Counted from the first letter of the stretch, positions 9,357 through 17,878 are shown. The stretch is DNA of 64,000 nt from Roseovarius pacificus (GCF_900142665.1 NZ_FRBR01000001.1:868001-932000), one strand, 5' to 3'. Numbers and translations: made by a program. Notes: generated by a model from the sequence alone, not told the origin.

Positions 9357-9527
9357 CGTCGTCTCCTTTTGCAGGCCGCTTACCCCGAAACCGGAACCGA
9401 TGCGAGAAAAAGCCGTCACCGACCCGCCATTTCACATTTCCGCACAGCCCCGGTTCGCCCCGCCACAGCCCTCCCTGTTGCGAACCCGGCGCCAGACGTT
9501 ACCTGATAAAGTGAAAGGAGATGCGCC

Positions 9528-10439
9528 ATGTCCATCAGACCCACGCTTGAAACCCGCCTCGCCCAACCCACGACGGAAGGTGCAGGCGTTCACCTGCACC
9601 GGGCTTTCGGCTTCCACCACCCGTCGGAACTGGACCCGTTCCTGTTGTTCGACGATTTCCGCAACGACGACCCGGCGAAGTTCGAACAGGGATTCCCGTG
9701 GCACCCCCATCGCGGGATCGAAACCATCACCTATGTCCTGTCCGGCACCGTCGATCACGGCGACAGCCTTGGCAACAGCGGCACATTGGGGGCGGGCGAT
9801 GTGCAATGGATGACCGCCGGGTCGGGCATCCTGCATCAGGAAATGCCCAAGGGAAACGCACAGGGCCAGATGCACGGCTTCCAACTCTGGGCCAACCTGC
9901 CCTCGGCGCACAAGATGACCGCGCCGCGCTATCAGGATGTCAAATCCGGCGACATCCCCGAGATCACCGATGACGACGGCACCACCGTGCGCGTGATCGT
10001 GGGCGATTTCTGGGGCAGGCGCGGCCCCGTGGACGGGATCGCCGCCGATCCGCAATACCTGGATATCAGCGTGCCGCCGGGCGTGAAAAAGACCTTCCGG
10101 GTCGATACCTACCGCCGCGCCTTCGCCTATGTGTTCGAAGGGGCCGGCGCCTTTGCCGATGCCAGCCAGCCCTCGGGCGTGCTGCTGGAAAAGGAGGTCA
10201 TGGGCGAAGAGGTCAACATCCGCGACATGTCCGGCAACCGCACGCTGATCCGCTTCGGCACCGGCGACGAGGTAACGGTGCAGGCCGGGGAACAGGGCAT
10301 CCGTTTCCTTCTGATCTCGGGCGCGCCCATTCAGGAACCCGTCGCATGGCACGGCCCCATCGTGATGAACACGACCGAGGAGTTGCAACAGGCCATGCGC
10401 GAGTTGCGCAACGGCACCTTCATCAAGCCCGCGCACTGA
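9528..10439 (+). CDS. Pirin family protein
   Basis: A 303-residue bicupin. The N-terminal cupin carries the pirin metal-binding motif (FPWHPHRGIETITYVLSG, about residues 55-75) with its His residues, then GSGILHQEMP, which supplies the next His and Glu. RGPVDGIAADPQYLDI begins the second half. Pirins are Fe-binding proteins; some have quercetinase activity or act as transcription cofactors, which cannot be decided here. AAAGGAG lies 7 nt before the ATG. Followed by a strong double hairpin, so it is probably monocistronic. Confidence 0.93.
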   Translation: MSIRPTLETRLAQPTTEGAGVHLHRAFGFHHPSELDPFLLFDDFRNDDPAKFEQGFPWHPHRGIETITYVLSGTVDHGDSLGNSGTLGAGDVQWMTAGSGILHQEMPKGNAQGQMHGFQLWANLPSAHKMTAPRYQDVKSGDIPEITDDDGTTVRVIVGDFWGRRGPVDGIAADPQYLDISVPPGVKKTFRVDTYRRAFAYVFEGAGAFADASQPSGVLLEKEVMGEEVNIRDMSGNRTLIRFGTGDEVTVQAGEQGIRFLLISGAPIQEPVAWHGPIVMNTTEELQQAMRELRNGTFIKPAH

Positions 10440-10475
10440 CGAAGGTCTTCCCGTAAGGGAAAAGAAGCAACGGCA

Positions 10476-10533
10476 GGTTCGCGCCCGCCCTGGGGGGCGG
10501 GGTCGGGCGCGAACCGGATCGCAAGCGATCCGG
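10476..10533 (+). terminator. Tandem hairpins after the pirin gene
   Basis: Two consecutive inverted repeats. GGTTCGCGCCCG (10476-10487) pairs perfectly with CGGGCGCGAACC (10504-10515) around a GC-rich loop. CCGGATCGC (10514-10522) then pairs with GCGATCCGG (10525-10533). They lie between the pirin stop and the convergent HIT gene and could stop transcription from both sides. No clear T-tract follows. Confidence 0.65.
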
Positions 10534-10588
10534 GGATGGGATATATCCGAGCTATGTTATGCTCTTCAGGACCACAGGCCCTGCCCGT

Positions 10589-11026
10589 TCACTCCGCTCC
10601 GAACGCCGCCTGCAAATCCCGCGCGATTTCGGCCATCCGCTCATCCGCCAGTTGCGGCGGCAGGGAATATCCTTCGGGCCCGTCTTTCAGATATATCTGC
10701 GACGATACATCGTGCACATGATGCATCGGCACCACATGTGCATGGGCGTGCGGCACATGAATGCCGGTATAGAACATCGACACCCTCTCGACCCCGTAAA
10801 GCGCCTTCATCCGCCGCGCCAGCACCTGCGCGCAGGTGGTGATCCGCGTCGCCAGATCTTCGGGCAAATCCTCGAACCAGACATGATGCGCCTTGGGAAT
10901 GACCAGCGCATGCCCCGCACGAATGGGGTGCAGGTCCAGAAAGGCCATGATGTGCTCGTCCTCGTACACCCGATGGGCGGGCAACTCACCCTTGGCGATC
11001 CGGCAAAACAGGCAGTCATCGGTCAT
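10589..11026 (-). CDS. HIT family nucleotide-binding hydrolase
   Basis: A 145-residue histidine-triad protein. The N-terminus DCLFCRIAKGELPAHRVYED has the CxxC pair and substrate pocket of the HINT-like branch. The triad motif HVPHAHAHVVP is near residue 98. HIT proteins hydrolyse the alpha-phosphate bond of adenosine monophosphate conjugates such as AMP-lysine. Lies 85 nt downstream of the Imm11-like gene on the same strand and might share its transcript. Confidence 0.93.
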   Translation of the reverse strand: MTDDCLFCRIAKGELPAHRVYEDEHIMAFLDLHPIRAGHALVIPKAHHVWFEDLPEDLATRITTCAQVLARRMKALYGVERVSMFYTGIHVPHAHAHVVPMHHVHDVSSQIYLKDGPEGYSLPPQLADERMAEIARDLQAAFGAE

Positions 11027-11111
11027 GGCGGCAGGTCCTTTGCTGGCGATATCGGCACCATCACCGCCCCGCCGGAGAAAGGCAAGTGTGGTGATACGAG
11101 CGGGTACCCTG

Positions 11112-11777
11112 TTACTCCACTGTGCATATTTTACCAGATGCCCAGCCCAACATCCTGTGGGCGCGATAAAATCGCCAGAATTCCATCGAACAGGCGTATC
11201 TACTCATAAAGCGGCCCCGCATGATCCCGGTCGTGTAGCGCCACACATGCCGTCCCTGCACCTTATCTCCATGAAATGCGCAAGGTTCATCCGGGTCCGA
11301 AGGCACCCCTCCTCCCCAACACCAGTTGTCGTCCCTTCTGCGCGACCAGGGTTTGCCTTGGGCGTCGTATCTGAACACTGTGCCTTCGAAATCCAGACAG
11401 TCCACGGGTGGGGGCGGCAACAGCAGCCAGTGCAGGCCGTGTTCGGTTGTTCCGTTCTCCGGTTTTTCCGTCAGGATGCGAACCGGGAAAAACCGATGCA
11501 CGCCGGGTTCGTGCGTTTCCAGAAACTCCCGCAGGATCGGCGCCAGAACGAACGGCCCCGTCGACATGCCTATCACCTCGGGAACCTTGCCCTTGGCCAA
11601 CTTGCGGATCAGCAGAGCCTGACCCTCGGGGAACTCCTCGGGCGTGGCACGTCCCAACTGAAGACTTGTATGTAGCTCAAGAGGCATTTCCGGCAGCCAG
11701 GTCATTCCGACTGAACTACCGTCATTGACATTTACGGAAATCAGGTGCGCATAGTTCATCGGTCTCGATACGGGCAT
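11112..11777 (-). CDS. Imm11 (DUF1629)-like protein, possible orphan immunity protein
   Basis: A 221-residue soluble protein without signal or membrane segment. The segments EPGVHRFFPVRI, HGLHWLLLPP and the C-terminal VWRYTTGIMRGRFMSRYACSMEF resemble the Imm11/DUF1629 family, whose members act as immunity proteins next to polymorphic toxins. The assignment is by eye and tentative. AAGGA lies 7 nt upstream of the ATG at 11777. No toxin gene is adjacent, and the upstream region carries an unusual palindrome cluster at 11953-12005. Confidence 0.5.
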   Translation of the reverse strand: MPVSRPMNYAHLISVNVNDGSSVGMTWLPEMPLELHTSLQLGRATPEEFPEGQALLIRKLAKGKVPEVIGMSTGPFVLAPILREFLETHEPGVHRFFPVRILTEKPENGTTEHGLHWLLLPPPPVDCLDFEGTVFRYDAQGKPWSRRRDDNWCWGGGVPSDPDEPCAFHGDKVQGRHVWRYTTGIMRGRFMSRYACSMEFWRFYRAHRMLGWASGKICTVE

Positions 11778-11952
11778 GTCCGGTCCTTACAAAGTCCATG
11801 GGCGAGCCACATCCGCGCCCTGCGAACACCTGAGCGCTGAGACCGTTCCAAAGATACAATCACGACAAAAACTATCGGAATAGAGTCTGGGGGCAACAGC
11901 AATCCGACCAAGTCACAACGATAAGGTTTTCCGGTACGTTACGGGCCATGCC

Positions 11953-12005
11953 GCGAAATGCGTTTCGCGTTTCGTACGAAACCCGCGTCCATTTCGTACG
12001 TTTCG
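11953..12005. promoter_or_regulatory. Cluster of TTTCG palindromes, candidate operators
   Basis: Three related elements are in close series: GCGAAA-TGCG-TTTCGC (11953-11968), the perfect 14-bp palindrome GTTTCGTACGAAAC (11969-11982), and an imperfect copy TTTCGTACGTTTCG (11992-12005). This looks like a multi-site operator for a dimeric regulator. The nearest gene reading away from it is the Imm11-like gene (start 11777), so control of that gene is the simplest guess. The regulator is unknown. Confidence 0.5.
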
Positions 12006-12045
12006 ACCTGCGCGCGCCCCGTTACCCCCGGTGTTTCGGTGTCCC

Positions 12046-12086
12046 GCACCGACGCGATACCGACGTCATACCGACATGATACCGAA
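12046..12086. repeat. 11-bp tandem repeat array, copy 1 (ATACCGAC-N3)
   Basis: Four units at exact 11-bp steps: GCACCGAC (12046), ATACCGAC (12057), ATACCGAC (12068), ATACCGAA (12079), each followed by three variable bases. On the minus strand the unit reads GTCGGTAT. The same array, sharing a 24-bp block with one mismatch, occurs at 42734-42774. Both copies lie just past the 3' end of a minus-strand gene (here TetR, which ends at 12134). Confidence 0.75.
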
Positions 12087-12133
12087 CCGGAATATCTTTG
12101 CGGGTCAGTCTGTTAACCGCGATTCGCCCAAAA

Positions 12134-12721
12134 TCAGGCCGACACCGCCTTGCGCACCATGCTCCAGTAGATCTGTTCGACCTCCGGCAGGCTCAACCGC
12201 CCTTCCTCGCGATACCATGTATTGACCCCCGTCAGCATCGCGATCACCGCCATCGCCGCGATCTTCGGATCGGCCACATCAAAGACCCCGGCGGCCACGC
12301 CACGGCGCAGGATCGCTTCCAACTGGTTTTCGTACCTGCGCCTAAGCCCTTCGATTACCTCGAAATTTTCCGGCGTCAGGTTGCGCAACTCCATATAGGA
12401 CACGAACACCGCTTCGGGCCGGTCATGGTGAAACCGGATATGAAACCGGGTGAATTGCTCCAGTGCCATCTGCGGAGTCTCGGGCACGGATTGAGCCGCC
12501 CACGCCCGCAGCAGATCGTCCATATGCCCTTTCATCAGGTCGAACAGAAGGCTCTGCTTGTCGGGCGTGTAATTATACAGCGCCCCCGCCTGCACCCCCA
12601 CTTCACCGGCGATTTGTCTCATGGAAACAGCAGCATAACCGTTTTCAGCAAACAGCCGCAGCGCCGCCTCCCGCACACGCGGGCCGGTGATATCGGAATG
12701 TGATCCCTGGGTTCTGGCCAT
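12134..12721 (-). CDS. TetR/AcrR family transcriptional regulator
   Basis: A 195-residue regulator. The N-terminal helix-turn-helix is evident in AALRLFAENGYAAVSMRQI and GVQAGALYNYTPDKQSLL (about residues 18-58), followed by an all-helical ligand-binding domain. The open frame extends upstream, but MARTQGSHSD at 12721 is the natural start, since the extra residues have no domain character. A TGAAC-N4-GTTCA palindrome lies 16 nt upstream, suggesting autoregulation and possibly control of the divergent lipoprotein gene. The ligand is not predictable. Confidence 0.9.
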   Translation of the reverse strand: MARTQGSHSDITGPRVREAALRLFAENGYAAVSMRQIAGEVGVQAGALYNYTPDKQSLLFDLMKGHMDDLLRAWAAQSVPETPQMALEQFTRFHIRFHHDRPEAVFVSYMELRNLTPENFEVIEGLRRRYENQLEAILRRGVAAGVFDVADPKIAAMAVIAMLTGVNTWYREEGRLSLPEVEQIYWSMVRKAVSA

Positions 12722-12736
12722 GATCCCAGAATTATC

Positions 12737-12750
12737 TGAACACCCGTTCA
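12737..12750. promoter_or_regulatory. Candidate TetR operator TGAAC-ACCC-GTTCA
   Basis: A perfect 5-bp inverted repeat with a 4-bp centre in the 107-bp gap between the divergent TetR gene and the lipoprotein gene. Half-sites of this kind are typical of TetR-family operators. Binding is inferred from position and symmetry only. Confidence 0.5.
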
Positions 12751-12828
12751 AATCAAAGCCCCCGCTTGCCCTTGAGGGCCAAACAGTGGCAAGAGGGAAA
12801 CAACACCACGCTCCGAGGTTCCCCGCCG

Positions 12829-13119
12829 ATGCGCTCCGATGCCCTTGTTTTCCTGGCCCTGACAGCGGTTTTCGCAACCGGATGCACTCAATTCCCCGCG
12901 CTTGAGGACACCGTCAGCGAAGAGGCCCGCAACGCCCCCTACATGACTCTGGAGCCCGTCGAAACCCTGCGCGCCGGTGTTCCCGGGAACAGGATCGAAG
13001 ACACCGACACCGCCACGATGGAAGCCCGCATCGCTCGCCTGCGCACCCGTGCCGCCCGCCTCAGCGGCAGCGTGGTCGACAGCCAAACACGCTCCCGCAT
13101 GTCCCGAGGCGTTGAATAA
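12829..13119 (+). CDS. Small putative lipoprotein
   Basis: A 96-residue protein. The N-terminus MRSDALVFLALTAVFATGC is a lipoprotein signal with a lipobox (ATGC) at about residues 16-19. The mature part holds PVETLRAGVPGNRIED and a coiled-coil-like, arginine-rich segment (MEARIARLRTRAARLSGSV). Conserved hypothetical; function unknown. It lies 95 bp upstream of the homoserine dehydrogenase and may be cotranscribed. Confidence 0.72.
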   Translation: MRSDALVFLALTAVFATGCTQFPALEDTVSEEARNAPYMTLEPVETLRAGVPGNRIEDTDTATMEARIARLRTRAARLSGSVVDSQTRSRMSRGVE

Positions 13120-13214
13120 CAACGCATTTCGCGCAAAACCCGCGTTGCAAGGCACTGTCGAACCCGTTACATCGCGCTTCGATAGCCGCCGACATGTGAC
13201 GATTGGAGACCGAC

Positions 13215-14501
13215 ATGACAGACCCTCTGCGCCTTGGTATCGCCGGACTCGGCACTGTCGGAACCGGCGTCGTCAAGATCGTCCGCCAAAAGGCGGAACT
13301 GCTGGCCGCCCGCGCCGGACGCCCGGTTGCCATTACCGCCGTGTCCGCCCGCACCCGCGACAAGGATCGCGGCGTCAACCTGTCCGACTACGCATGGGAA
13401 GACGACCCCGTTGCACTGGCCACACGCGATGACGTGGACGTGTTCGTGGAACTGATGGGCGGCAGCGACGGACCCGCCAAGGCCGCAACCGAAGCCGCCA
13501 TCGCCGCAGGCAAGGACGTGGTCACGGCCAACAAGGCCATGCTGGCGCATCACGGCCAAGCCCTTGCAAAAGCAGCAGAATCCGCCGGAAGCGTCTTGCG
13601 GTTCGAAGCCGCTGTGGCGGGTGGCATCCCGGTCATCAAGGCCCTGACCGAAGGGCTGGCCGGCAACGACATCACCCGCGTGATGGGCGTGATGAACGGC
13701 ACCTGCAACTATATCCTGACCCGGATGCAGGCCACCGGACAGGGCTATAACGCCCTGTTCGAAGAGGCCGACAAGCTGGGCTATCTCGAAGCCGACCCCA
13801 ATCTCGACGTGGGCGGTATCGACGCCGGGCACAAGCTGGCGCTTCTGTCTTCGATCGCCTTCGGTACGCAGGTGAATTTCGACGCCGTGGAACTGGAGGG
13901 CATCCAGTCCGTCACGCTGGAGGATATCAGCCACGCCGCCGACATGGGGTATCGCATCAAACTGCTGGGCGTCGCACAACTGACCGGGCGCGGGCTGGAA
14001 CAGCGCATGTCGCCCTGTCTCGTCCCCGCCAGCAGCCCCCTTGGCCAGCTCGAAGGCGGCACCAACATGGTGGTTCTCGAAGGCGATATGGTCGAACAGA
14101 TCGTGCTGCGCGGCCCCGGCGCGGGAGAAGGCCCAACCGCAAGTGCGGTAATGGCGGATGTGATGGACATCGCCCGCGGCATTCGCCTGTCCACGTTCGG
14201 CCAGCCCGCAACAGAACTTCAACAGGCGAAACCGGCGCGTGCAGCCACACCGGCCCCCTATTACCTGCGCATGTCGCTCGAAGACAAACCCGGTGCCCTG
14301 GCTAAGGTCGCCACCGTTCTGGGCGAAGCAGGCATCTCGATCAACCGGATGCGCCAGTATCGCCATGACGACACGACCGCACCGGTGCTGATCGTGACCC
14401 ATAAAACCACCCGCACCGCACTCGACGGTGCGCTGGATGCAATGACAAAACTGGATGTGATCGCCTCGGCCCCCGTCGCCCTGCGGATCGAAACGGTTTG
14501 A
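13215..14501 (+). CDS. hom: Homoserine dehydrogenase
   Basis: A 428-residue enzyme reducing aspartate semialdehyde to homoserine, the branch point to threonine and methionine. The N-terminal NAD(P)-binding motif is LGIAGLGTVGTGVVKI. The catalytic domain contains FEAAVAGGIPVIKAL and MNGTCNYILTRM, and GYLEADPNLDVGGIDAGHKLALL carries active-site residues. A C-terminal ACT domain (YYLRMSLEDKPGALAKVA, from about residue 350) suggests feedback regulation by an amino acid, as in related enzymes. ATG at 13215 has GGAG 6 nt upstream; the in-frame TTG at 13203 does not. Confidence 0.96.
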   Translation: MTDPLRLGIAGLGTVGTGVVKIVRQKAELLAARAGRPVAITAVSARTRDKDRGVNLSDYAWEDDPVALATRDDVDVFVELMGGSDGPAKAATEAAIAAGKDVVTANKAMLAHHGQALAKAAESAGSVLRFEAAVAGGIPVIKALTEGLAGNDITRVMGVMNGTCNYILTRMQATGQGYNALFEEADKLGYLEADPNLDVGGIDAGHKLALLSSIAFGTQVNFDAVELEGIQSVTLEDISHAADMGYRIKLLGVAQLTGRGLEQRMSPCLVPASSPLGQLEGGTNMVVLEGDMVEQIVLRGPGAGEGPTASAVMADVMDIARGIRLSTFGQPATELQQAKPARAATPAPYYLRMSLEDKPGALAKVATVLGEAGISINRMRQYRHDDTTAPVLIVTHKTTRTALDGALDAMTKLDVIASAPVALRIETV

Positions 14502-14578
14502 ACCCGCACTTGTGCCACACCGGTCCTGCCGCTAATGCTTGGCAGGCTTGAAAAGAACGAAAACACCAAGGAATTGCC

Positions 14579-15544
14579 ATGACAGCCCCTGCCGATTTCA
14601 ACGACCGCATGCTTTCTCTGGGCCTTGCCCGTGTATCCGAGGCAGCCGCCCTGGCCTGCGCCGACCTGATCGGTCGCGGCGACGAGAAAGCCGCCGACCA
14701 GGCGGCGGTGAACGCCATGCGCGAACAACTGAACATGCTGGCGATCAAGGGCGTCGTCGTCATCGGCGAAGGTGAACGCGACGAAGCGCCCATGCTGTAT
14801 ATCGGCGAAGAGGTCGGCACCGGCGACGGCCCCGGCGTGGATATCGCGCTCGATCCTCTGGAAGGCACGACGCTGACCGCCAAGGCCATGCCCAATGCGC
14901 TGACCGTCATCGCCATGGCCCCGCGCGGCACGCTGCTGCACGCGCCGGATGTTTACATGGACAAGCTGGCCATCGGGCCGGGTTACCCCAAGGATGTCGT
15001 CTCGCTCGACATGAGCCCGCGTGAGCGGGTCGAGGCACTGGCCAAGGCCAAGGGCTGCAAACCCTCCGACATCACGGTCTGCATTCTGGAACGTCCCCGC
15101 CATGAGGAGATGATTGCCGATGTGCGTGCGACCGGCGCCGCGATCTACATGATCTCGGACGGTGACGTAGCCGGTGTCATGCACTGTGCAGAGCCGGATC
15201 TGACCGGCATCGACATGTATATGGGTGCAGGCGGTGCCCCCGAGGGCGTTCTGGGCGCCAGCGCGCTGAAATGCATGGGCGGGCAGATGTGGGGCCGGTT
15301 GCTGTTCCGCAACGACGACGAAAAGGGACGCGCCGCCAAGGCGGGGATCACCGATCTGGATCGTGTCTATTCGCGCGATGAAATGGTGACCGCCGACGTT
15401 ATCATCGCGGCAACAGGCGTGACCAACGGTTCGGTCGTGTCGGGTATCAAGCAGCGCGACACCTATGTGGAAACAGAAACCGTTCTGATGCGCTCGAAAA
15501 CCGGATCGCTGCGCCGCATGATCTACCGCAACCCCATTCGCTGA
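14579..15544 (+). CDS. glpX: Class II fructose-1,6-bisphosphatase
   Basis: A 321-residue GlpX-type phosphatase that removes the 1-phosphate from fructose 1,6-bisphosphate in gluconeogenesis. Key motifs are the metal-binding GEGERDEAPMLYIGEEVG (about residues 63-80), IALDPLEGTTLTAKAMP (about 96-112) and YMGAGGAPEGVLGASALKC (about 215-233). In some Rhodobacterales such an enzyme may also act on sedoheptulose bisphosphate, which cannot be judged here. It lies 77 nt after hom and 12 nt before recJ, suggesting one hom-glpX-recJ transcript. Confidence 0.96.
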   Translation: MTAPADFNDRMLSLGLARVSEAAALACADLIGRGDEKAADQAAVNAMREQLNMLAIKGVVVIGEGERDEAPMLYIGEEVGTGDGPGVDIALDPLEGTTLTAKAMPNALTVIAMAPRGTLLHAPDVYMDKLAIGPGYPKDVVSLDMSPRERVEALAKAKGCKPSDITVCILERPRHEEMIADVRATGAAIYMISDGDVAGVMHCAEPDLTGIDMYMGAGGAPEGVLGASALKCMGGQMWGRLLFRNDDEKGRAAKAGITDLDRVYSRDEMVTADVIIAATGVTNGSVVSGIKQRDTYVETETVLMRSKTGSLRRMIYRNPIR

Positions 15545-15556
15545 GATCACGGGGCG

Positions 15557-17308
15557 GTGGTGGACGCCTATCTGGGGATCACCCAATCGCTGAGCGGTCG
15601 GCGCTGGATCGGCCCCGGCCCGGAGGTCGAGCGCCTGGCCGAGGCAATGGCCCAGTCCACCGCCCTGCCCCGTCCGCTGTGCCAGACACTGGCGCGGCTT
15701 GGCGTTCCCGAGGCCGAGGCGGAAACCTATCTCGCTCCGCAATTGCGCGACCTTTTGCCCGACCCGCACAGCCTGAAAGACATGGAAGTTGCGGCAACGC
15801 GTTTTCTGCAAGCCGCAACCACCCGGCAAAAGATAGCGATCTTTGCCGATTACGATGTGGATGGCGGCAGTTCGGCAGCGCTGCTGATCGACTGGCTGCG
15901 CCAGATGGGGCTGCAAGCCACACTGTATATTCCCGATCGCATTGACGAAGGGTACGGCCCCAACGAACCGGCCATGGCCGATCTGGCGGCCCGGCACGAC
16001 CTGATCGTCTGCGTCGATTGCGGCACGCTCAGCCACGATGCCATCGCCGCCGCAAAGGGGGCGGACGTGATTGTTCTCGATCACCACCTGGGCGGCGAAA
16101 CCCTGCCCGAGGCGCTGGCCGTGGTAAACCCCAATCGGCAAGACGAATCCGGCGATCTGGCGCATCTCTGCGCCGCCGCGGTGGTGTTCCTTATGCTGGT
16201 CGAGGCGGGCCGCCAGTTGCGCGAGGCCGGGCAGAAAGGCCCCGACCTGATGGCGATGCTGGATCTTGTCGCGCTGGCCACCGTGGCGGATGTCGCGCCG
16301 CTCAAGGGGGTCAACCGCGCCTTCGTGCGACAGGGCCTGCGGATCATGGCACACCGGGATCGTCCGGGCCTTGTCGCACTCGGCGACATCGCGCGTCTGG
16401 ATACTGCACCGACGGCCTATCATCTCGGGTTTGTTCTGGGGCCGCGCATCAATGCCGGCGGACGGATTGGCAAGGCTGATCTGGGCGCCCGCCTGCTGGC
16501 CACCCGCGACCCGTCCGAGGCCCGTGCACTGGCTGAAAAACTGGATCAGCTCAACACCGACCGGCGCGAGGTCGAAGCCGCCGTGCGCGCCGCCGCACTG
16601 GAACAGGCCGAGGCACGCGGGCTGGAGGCCCCGCTGGTCTGGGCCGCAGGCGAAGGCTGGCATCCCGGTGTTGTGGGGATCGTCGCCTCGCGCCTCAAGG
16701 AACTGACCAACCGCCCCGCCATCGTGATCGGGCTGGACGGGGACGAGGGCAAGGGGTCGGGCCGGTCGGTCTCGGGCGTCGATCTGGGGGCTTCGATCCA
16801 ACGGCTGGCGGCCGAAGGGCTCTTGATCAAAGGGGGCGGGCACCGCATGGCCGCGGGCCTGACCGTGGCGCGCGACCAACTGGACGCGGCGATGGAGCGG
16901 CTCTCAATATTGCTGAAACGTCAGGGGGCAGGCAGCACCGGCCCCGCCGACCTGCGAGTGGATGGGGTCCTGATGCCGGGCGCAGCCAGCGTCGATCTGG
17001 TCGAACAGATCGACAGCGCAGGCCCCTTCGGCGCAGGTGCGCCGGGGCCGCGCTATGTCTTTCCCGACATGAGCATCGGATTTGCCAAACGGGTGGGTGA
17101 CTCGCACCTGAAACTGCGCTTTGGCGACGGGCTGTCCGGCCAGATCGACGCCATCGCCTTCGGCGCGTTCGACGGCCCGCTCGGACCCGCTCTGGAAAAT
17201 CACGGCGGGGCGCGATTCCATTTGGCCGGTCGGCTGGACATCAACAGTTGGGGCGGCCGTCAAACCGTACAACTGCGCCTCGAAGACGCTGCTCCGGCCA
17301 CGAGCTGA
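15557..17308 (+). CDS. recJ: Single-stranded-DNA-specific 5'-3' exonuclease RecJ
   Basis: A 583-residue DHH-family exonuclease acting in RecF-pathway recombination and mismatch repair. Phosphoesterase motifs are clear: FADYDVDGGSSAALL near residue 96, CVDCGTLSHDA near 153, and the DHH signature VLDHHLGGETLPEA near 174. The DHHA1 domain ends with GGGHRMAAGLTVARDQLD. Start is one of two tandem GTG codons (15557 or 15560), 12 nt after the glpX stop. Confidence 0.95.
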   Translation: MVDAYLGITQSLSGRRWIGPGPEVERLAEAMAQSTALPRPLCQTLARLGVPEAEAETYLAPQLRDLLPDPHSLKDMEVAATRFLQAATTRQKIAIFADYDVDGGSSAALLIDWLRQMGLQATLYIPDRIDEGYGPNEPAMADLAARHDLIVCVDCGTLSHDAIAAAKGADVIVLDHHLGGETLPEALAVVNPNRQDESGDLAHLCAAAVVFLMLVEAGRQLREAGQKGPDLMAMLDLVALATVADVAPLKGVNRAFVRQGLRIMAHRDRPGLVALGDIARLDTAPTAYHLGFVLGPRINAGGRIGKADLGARLLATRDPSEARALAEKLDQLNTDRREVEAAVRAAALEQAEARGLEAPLVWAAGEGWHPGVVGIVASRLKELTNRPAIVIGLDGDEGKGSGRSVSGVDLGASIQRLAAEGLLIKGGGHRMAAGLTVARDQLDAAMERLSILLKRQGAGSTGPADLRVDGVLMPGAASVDLVEQIDSAGPFGAGAPGPRYVFPDMSIGFAKRVGDSHLKLRFGDGLSGQIDAIAFGAFDGPLGPALENHGGARFHLAGRLDINSWGGRQTVQLRLEDAAPATS

Positions 17309-17442
17309 GCCCTGCAAATTCCATGTTTACAAGGGGTTTGCGAAACGGCCCTGATTAAAAGATCGCGGACATGCACTTTTTTGCAAAATGCCTCTTGCGT
17401 CGGGGCCGGGTTTTTTCTAGGTAACGCCTCACGCCACGGCAT

Positions 17443-17517
17443 GGCCCGTTCGTCTATCGGTTAGGACGCCAGGTTTTCAACCTGGAAAGAGGGGTTCGAT
17501 TCCCCTACGGGCTGCCA
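17443..17517 (+). tRNA. tRNA-Glu (anticodon TTC)
   Basis: A 75-nt cloverleaf with encoded CCA (17515-17517). The acceptor arm GGCCCGT pairs with ACGGGCT, with a G-U at the first pair. The anticodon stem CCAGG/CCTGG encloses the loop TTTTCAA, with anticodon TTC at 17476-17478. The T-arm GAGGGGTTCGATTCCCCT is intact. The last 14 bp are repeated at 27971-27984, marking this gene as the attachment site of the element that follows. Confidence 0.97.
17504..17517 (+). repeat. Left attachment site core (within tRNA-Glu)
   Basis: CCTACGGGCTGCCA, the last 14 bases of tRNA-Glu, identical to 27971-27984. Integration at this point leaves the tRNA gene intact. Confidence 0.88.
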
Positions 17518-17572
17518 CGTTACCCAGACAAGTAATTGAATTTACAGGGTAAACCGAGGCACCCTCAGATCG

Positions 17573-17593
17573 TCCCACCACTTTTCCCACCAT
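17573..17593 (+). repeat. Left integrase arm-type site candidate
   Basis: TCCCACCAC followed by TTTTCCCACCAT, that is, two TCCCACCA motifs spaced by 13 bp. An almost identical block (one mismatch in 21) lies at 27831-27851 near the right end in the same orientation. Paired arm-type sites of this sort are expected for P4-like integrases. The repeat is seen; its role is inferred. Confidence 0.6.
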
Positions 17594-17677
17594 CGGGAAA
17601 AAGTCTGTCTCCAATCTCGAACTTATCGCCCTTGGCTCGGAATGGTCCGAGTCAGCATCAAATCGAGAGGGAACGAC

Positions 17678-17878
17678 ATGAAGACGATTAACGACTGCCA
17701 GACGGATGCAACCATGCTGGCCGGGCTGCTGGAAGGTATCTCCAAAATGAACGATGATCCCGACATGGCCAACGCTGTTGCTGCAATGGCGTGGATCGCC
17801 CATGAAAGGGCGCAAGACTTGGTCCTCAATCTGGAAAAGCTGGAACAGCAGGACAGATCGCCCAAGGTTGTAGCGTAG
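17678..17878 (+). CDS. Small hypothetical protein of the element
   Basis: A 66-residue acidic, helical protein (for example MANAVAAMAWIAHERAQDL near residues 30-48). ATG at 17678 has GAGGGAA upstream; a further in-frame start at 17642 has none. Function unknown. First gene inside the left end of the element. Confidence 0.55.
   Translation: MKTINDCQTDATMLAGLLEGISKMNDDPDMANAVAAMAWIAHERAQDLVLNLEKLEQQDRSPKVVA

Larger units (their letters stand above)
11778..12133. other. Intergenic region with palindromes and 11-bp repeats
   Basis: About 355 bp between the Imm11-like gene (reading away from it) and the end of the TetR gene. I see no gene. It holds the palindrome cluster at 11953-12005 and the 11-bp repeat array at 12046-12086, listed separately. 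Confidence 0.6.

Noticed and set aside
12046..12086. CRISPR array
   Set aside because: The 11-bp step with 3-bp spacers is far too short for repeats and spacers, and no cas gene is in the window.
14261..16879. 872-codon minus-strand frame opposite hom, glpX and recJ
   Set aside because: It runs across three well-supported genes and has no recognisable domain; a by-product of codon bias.
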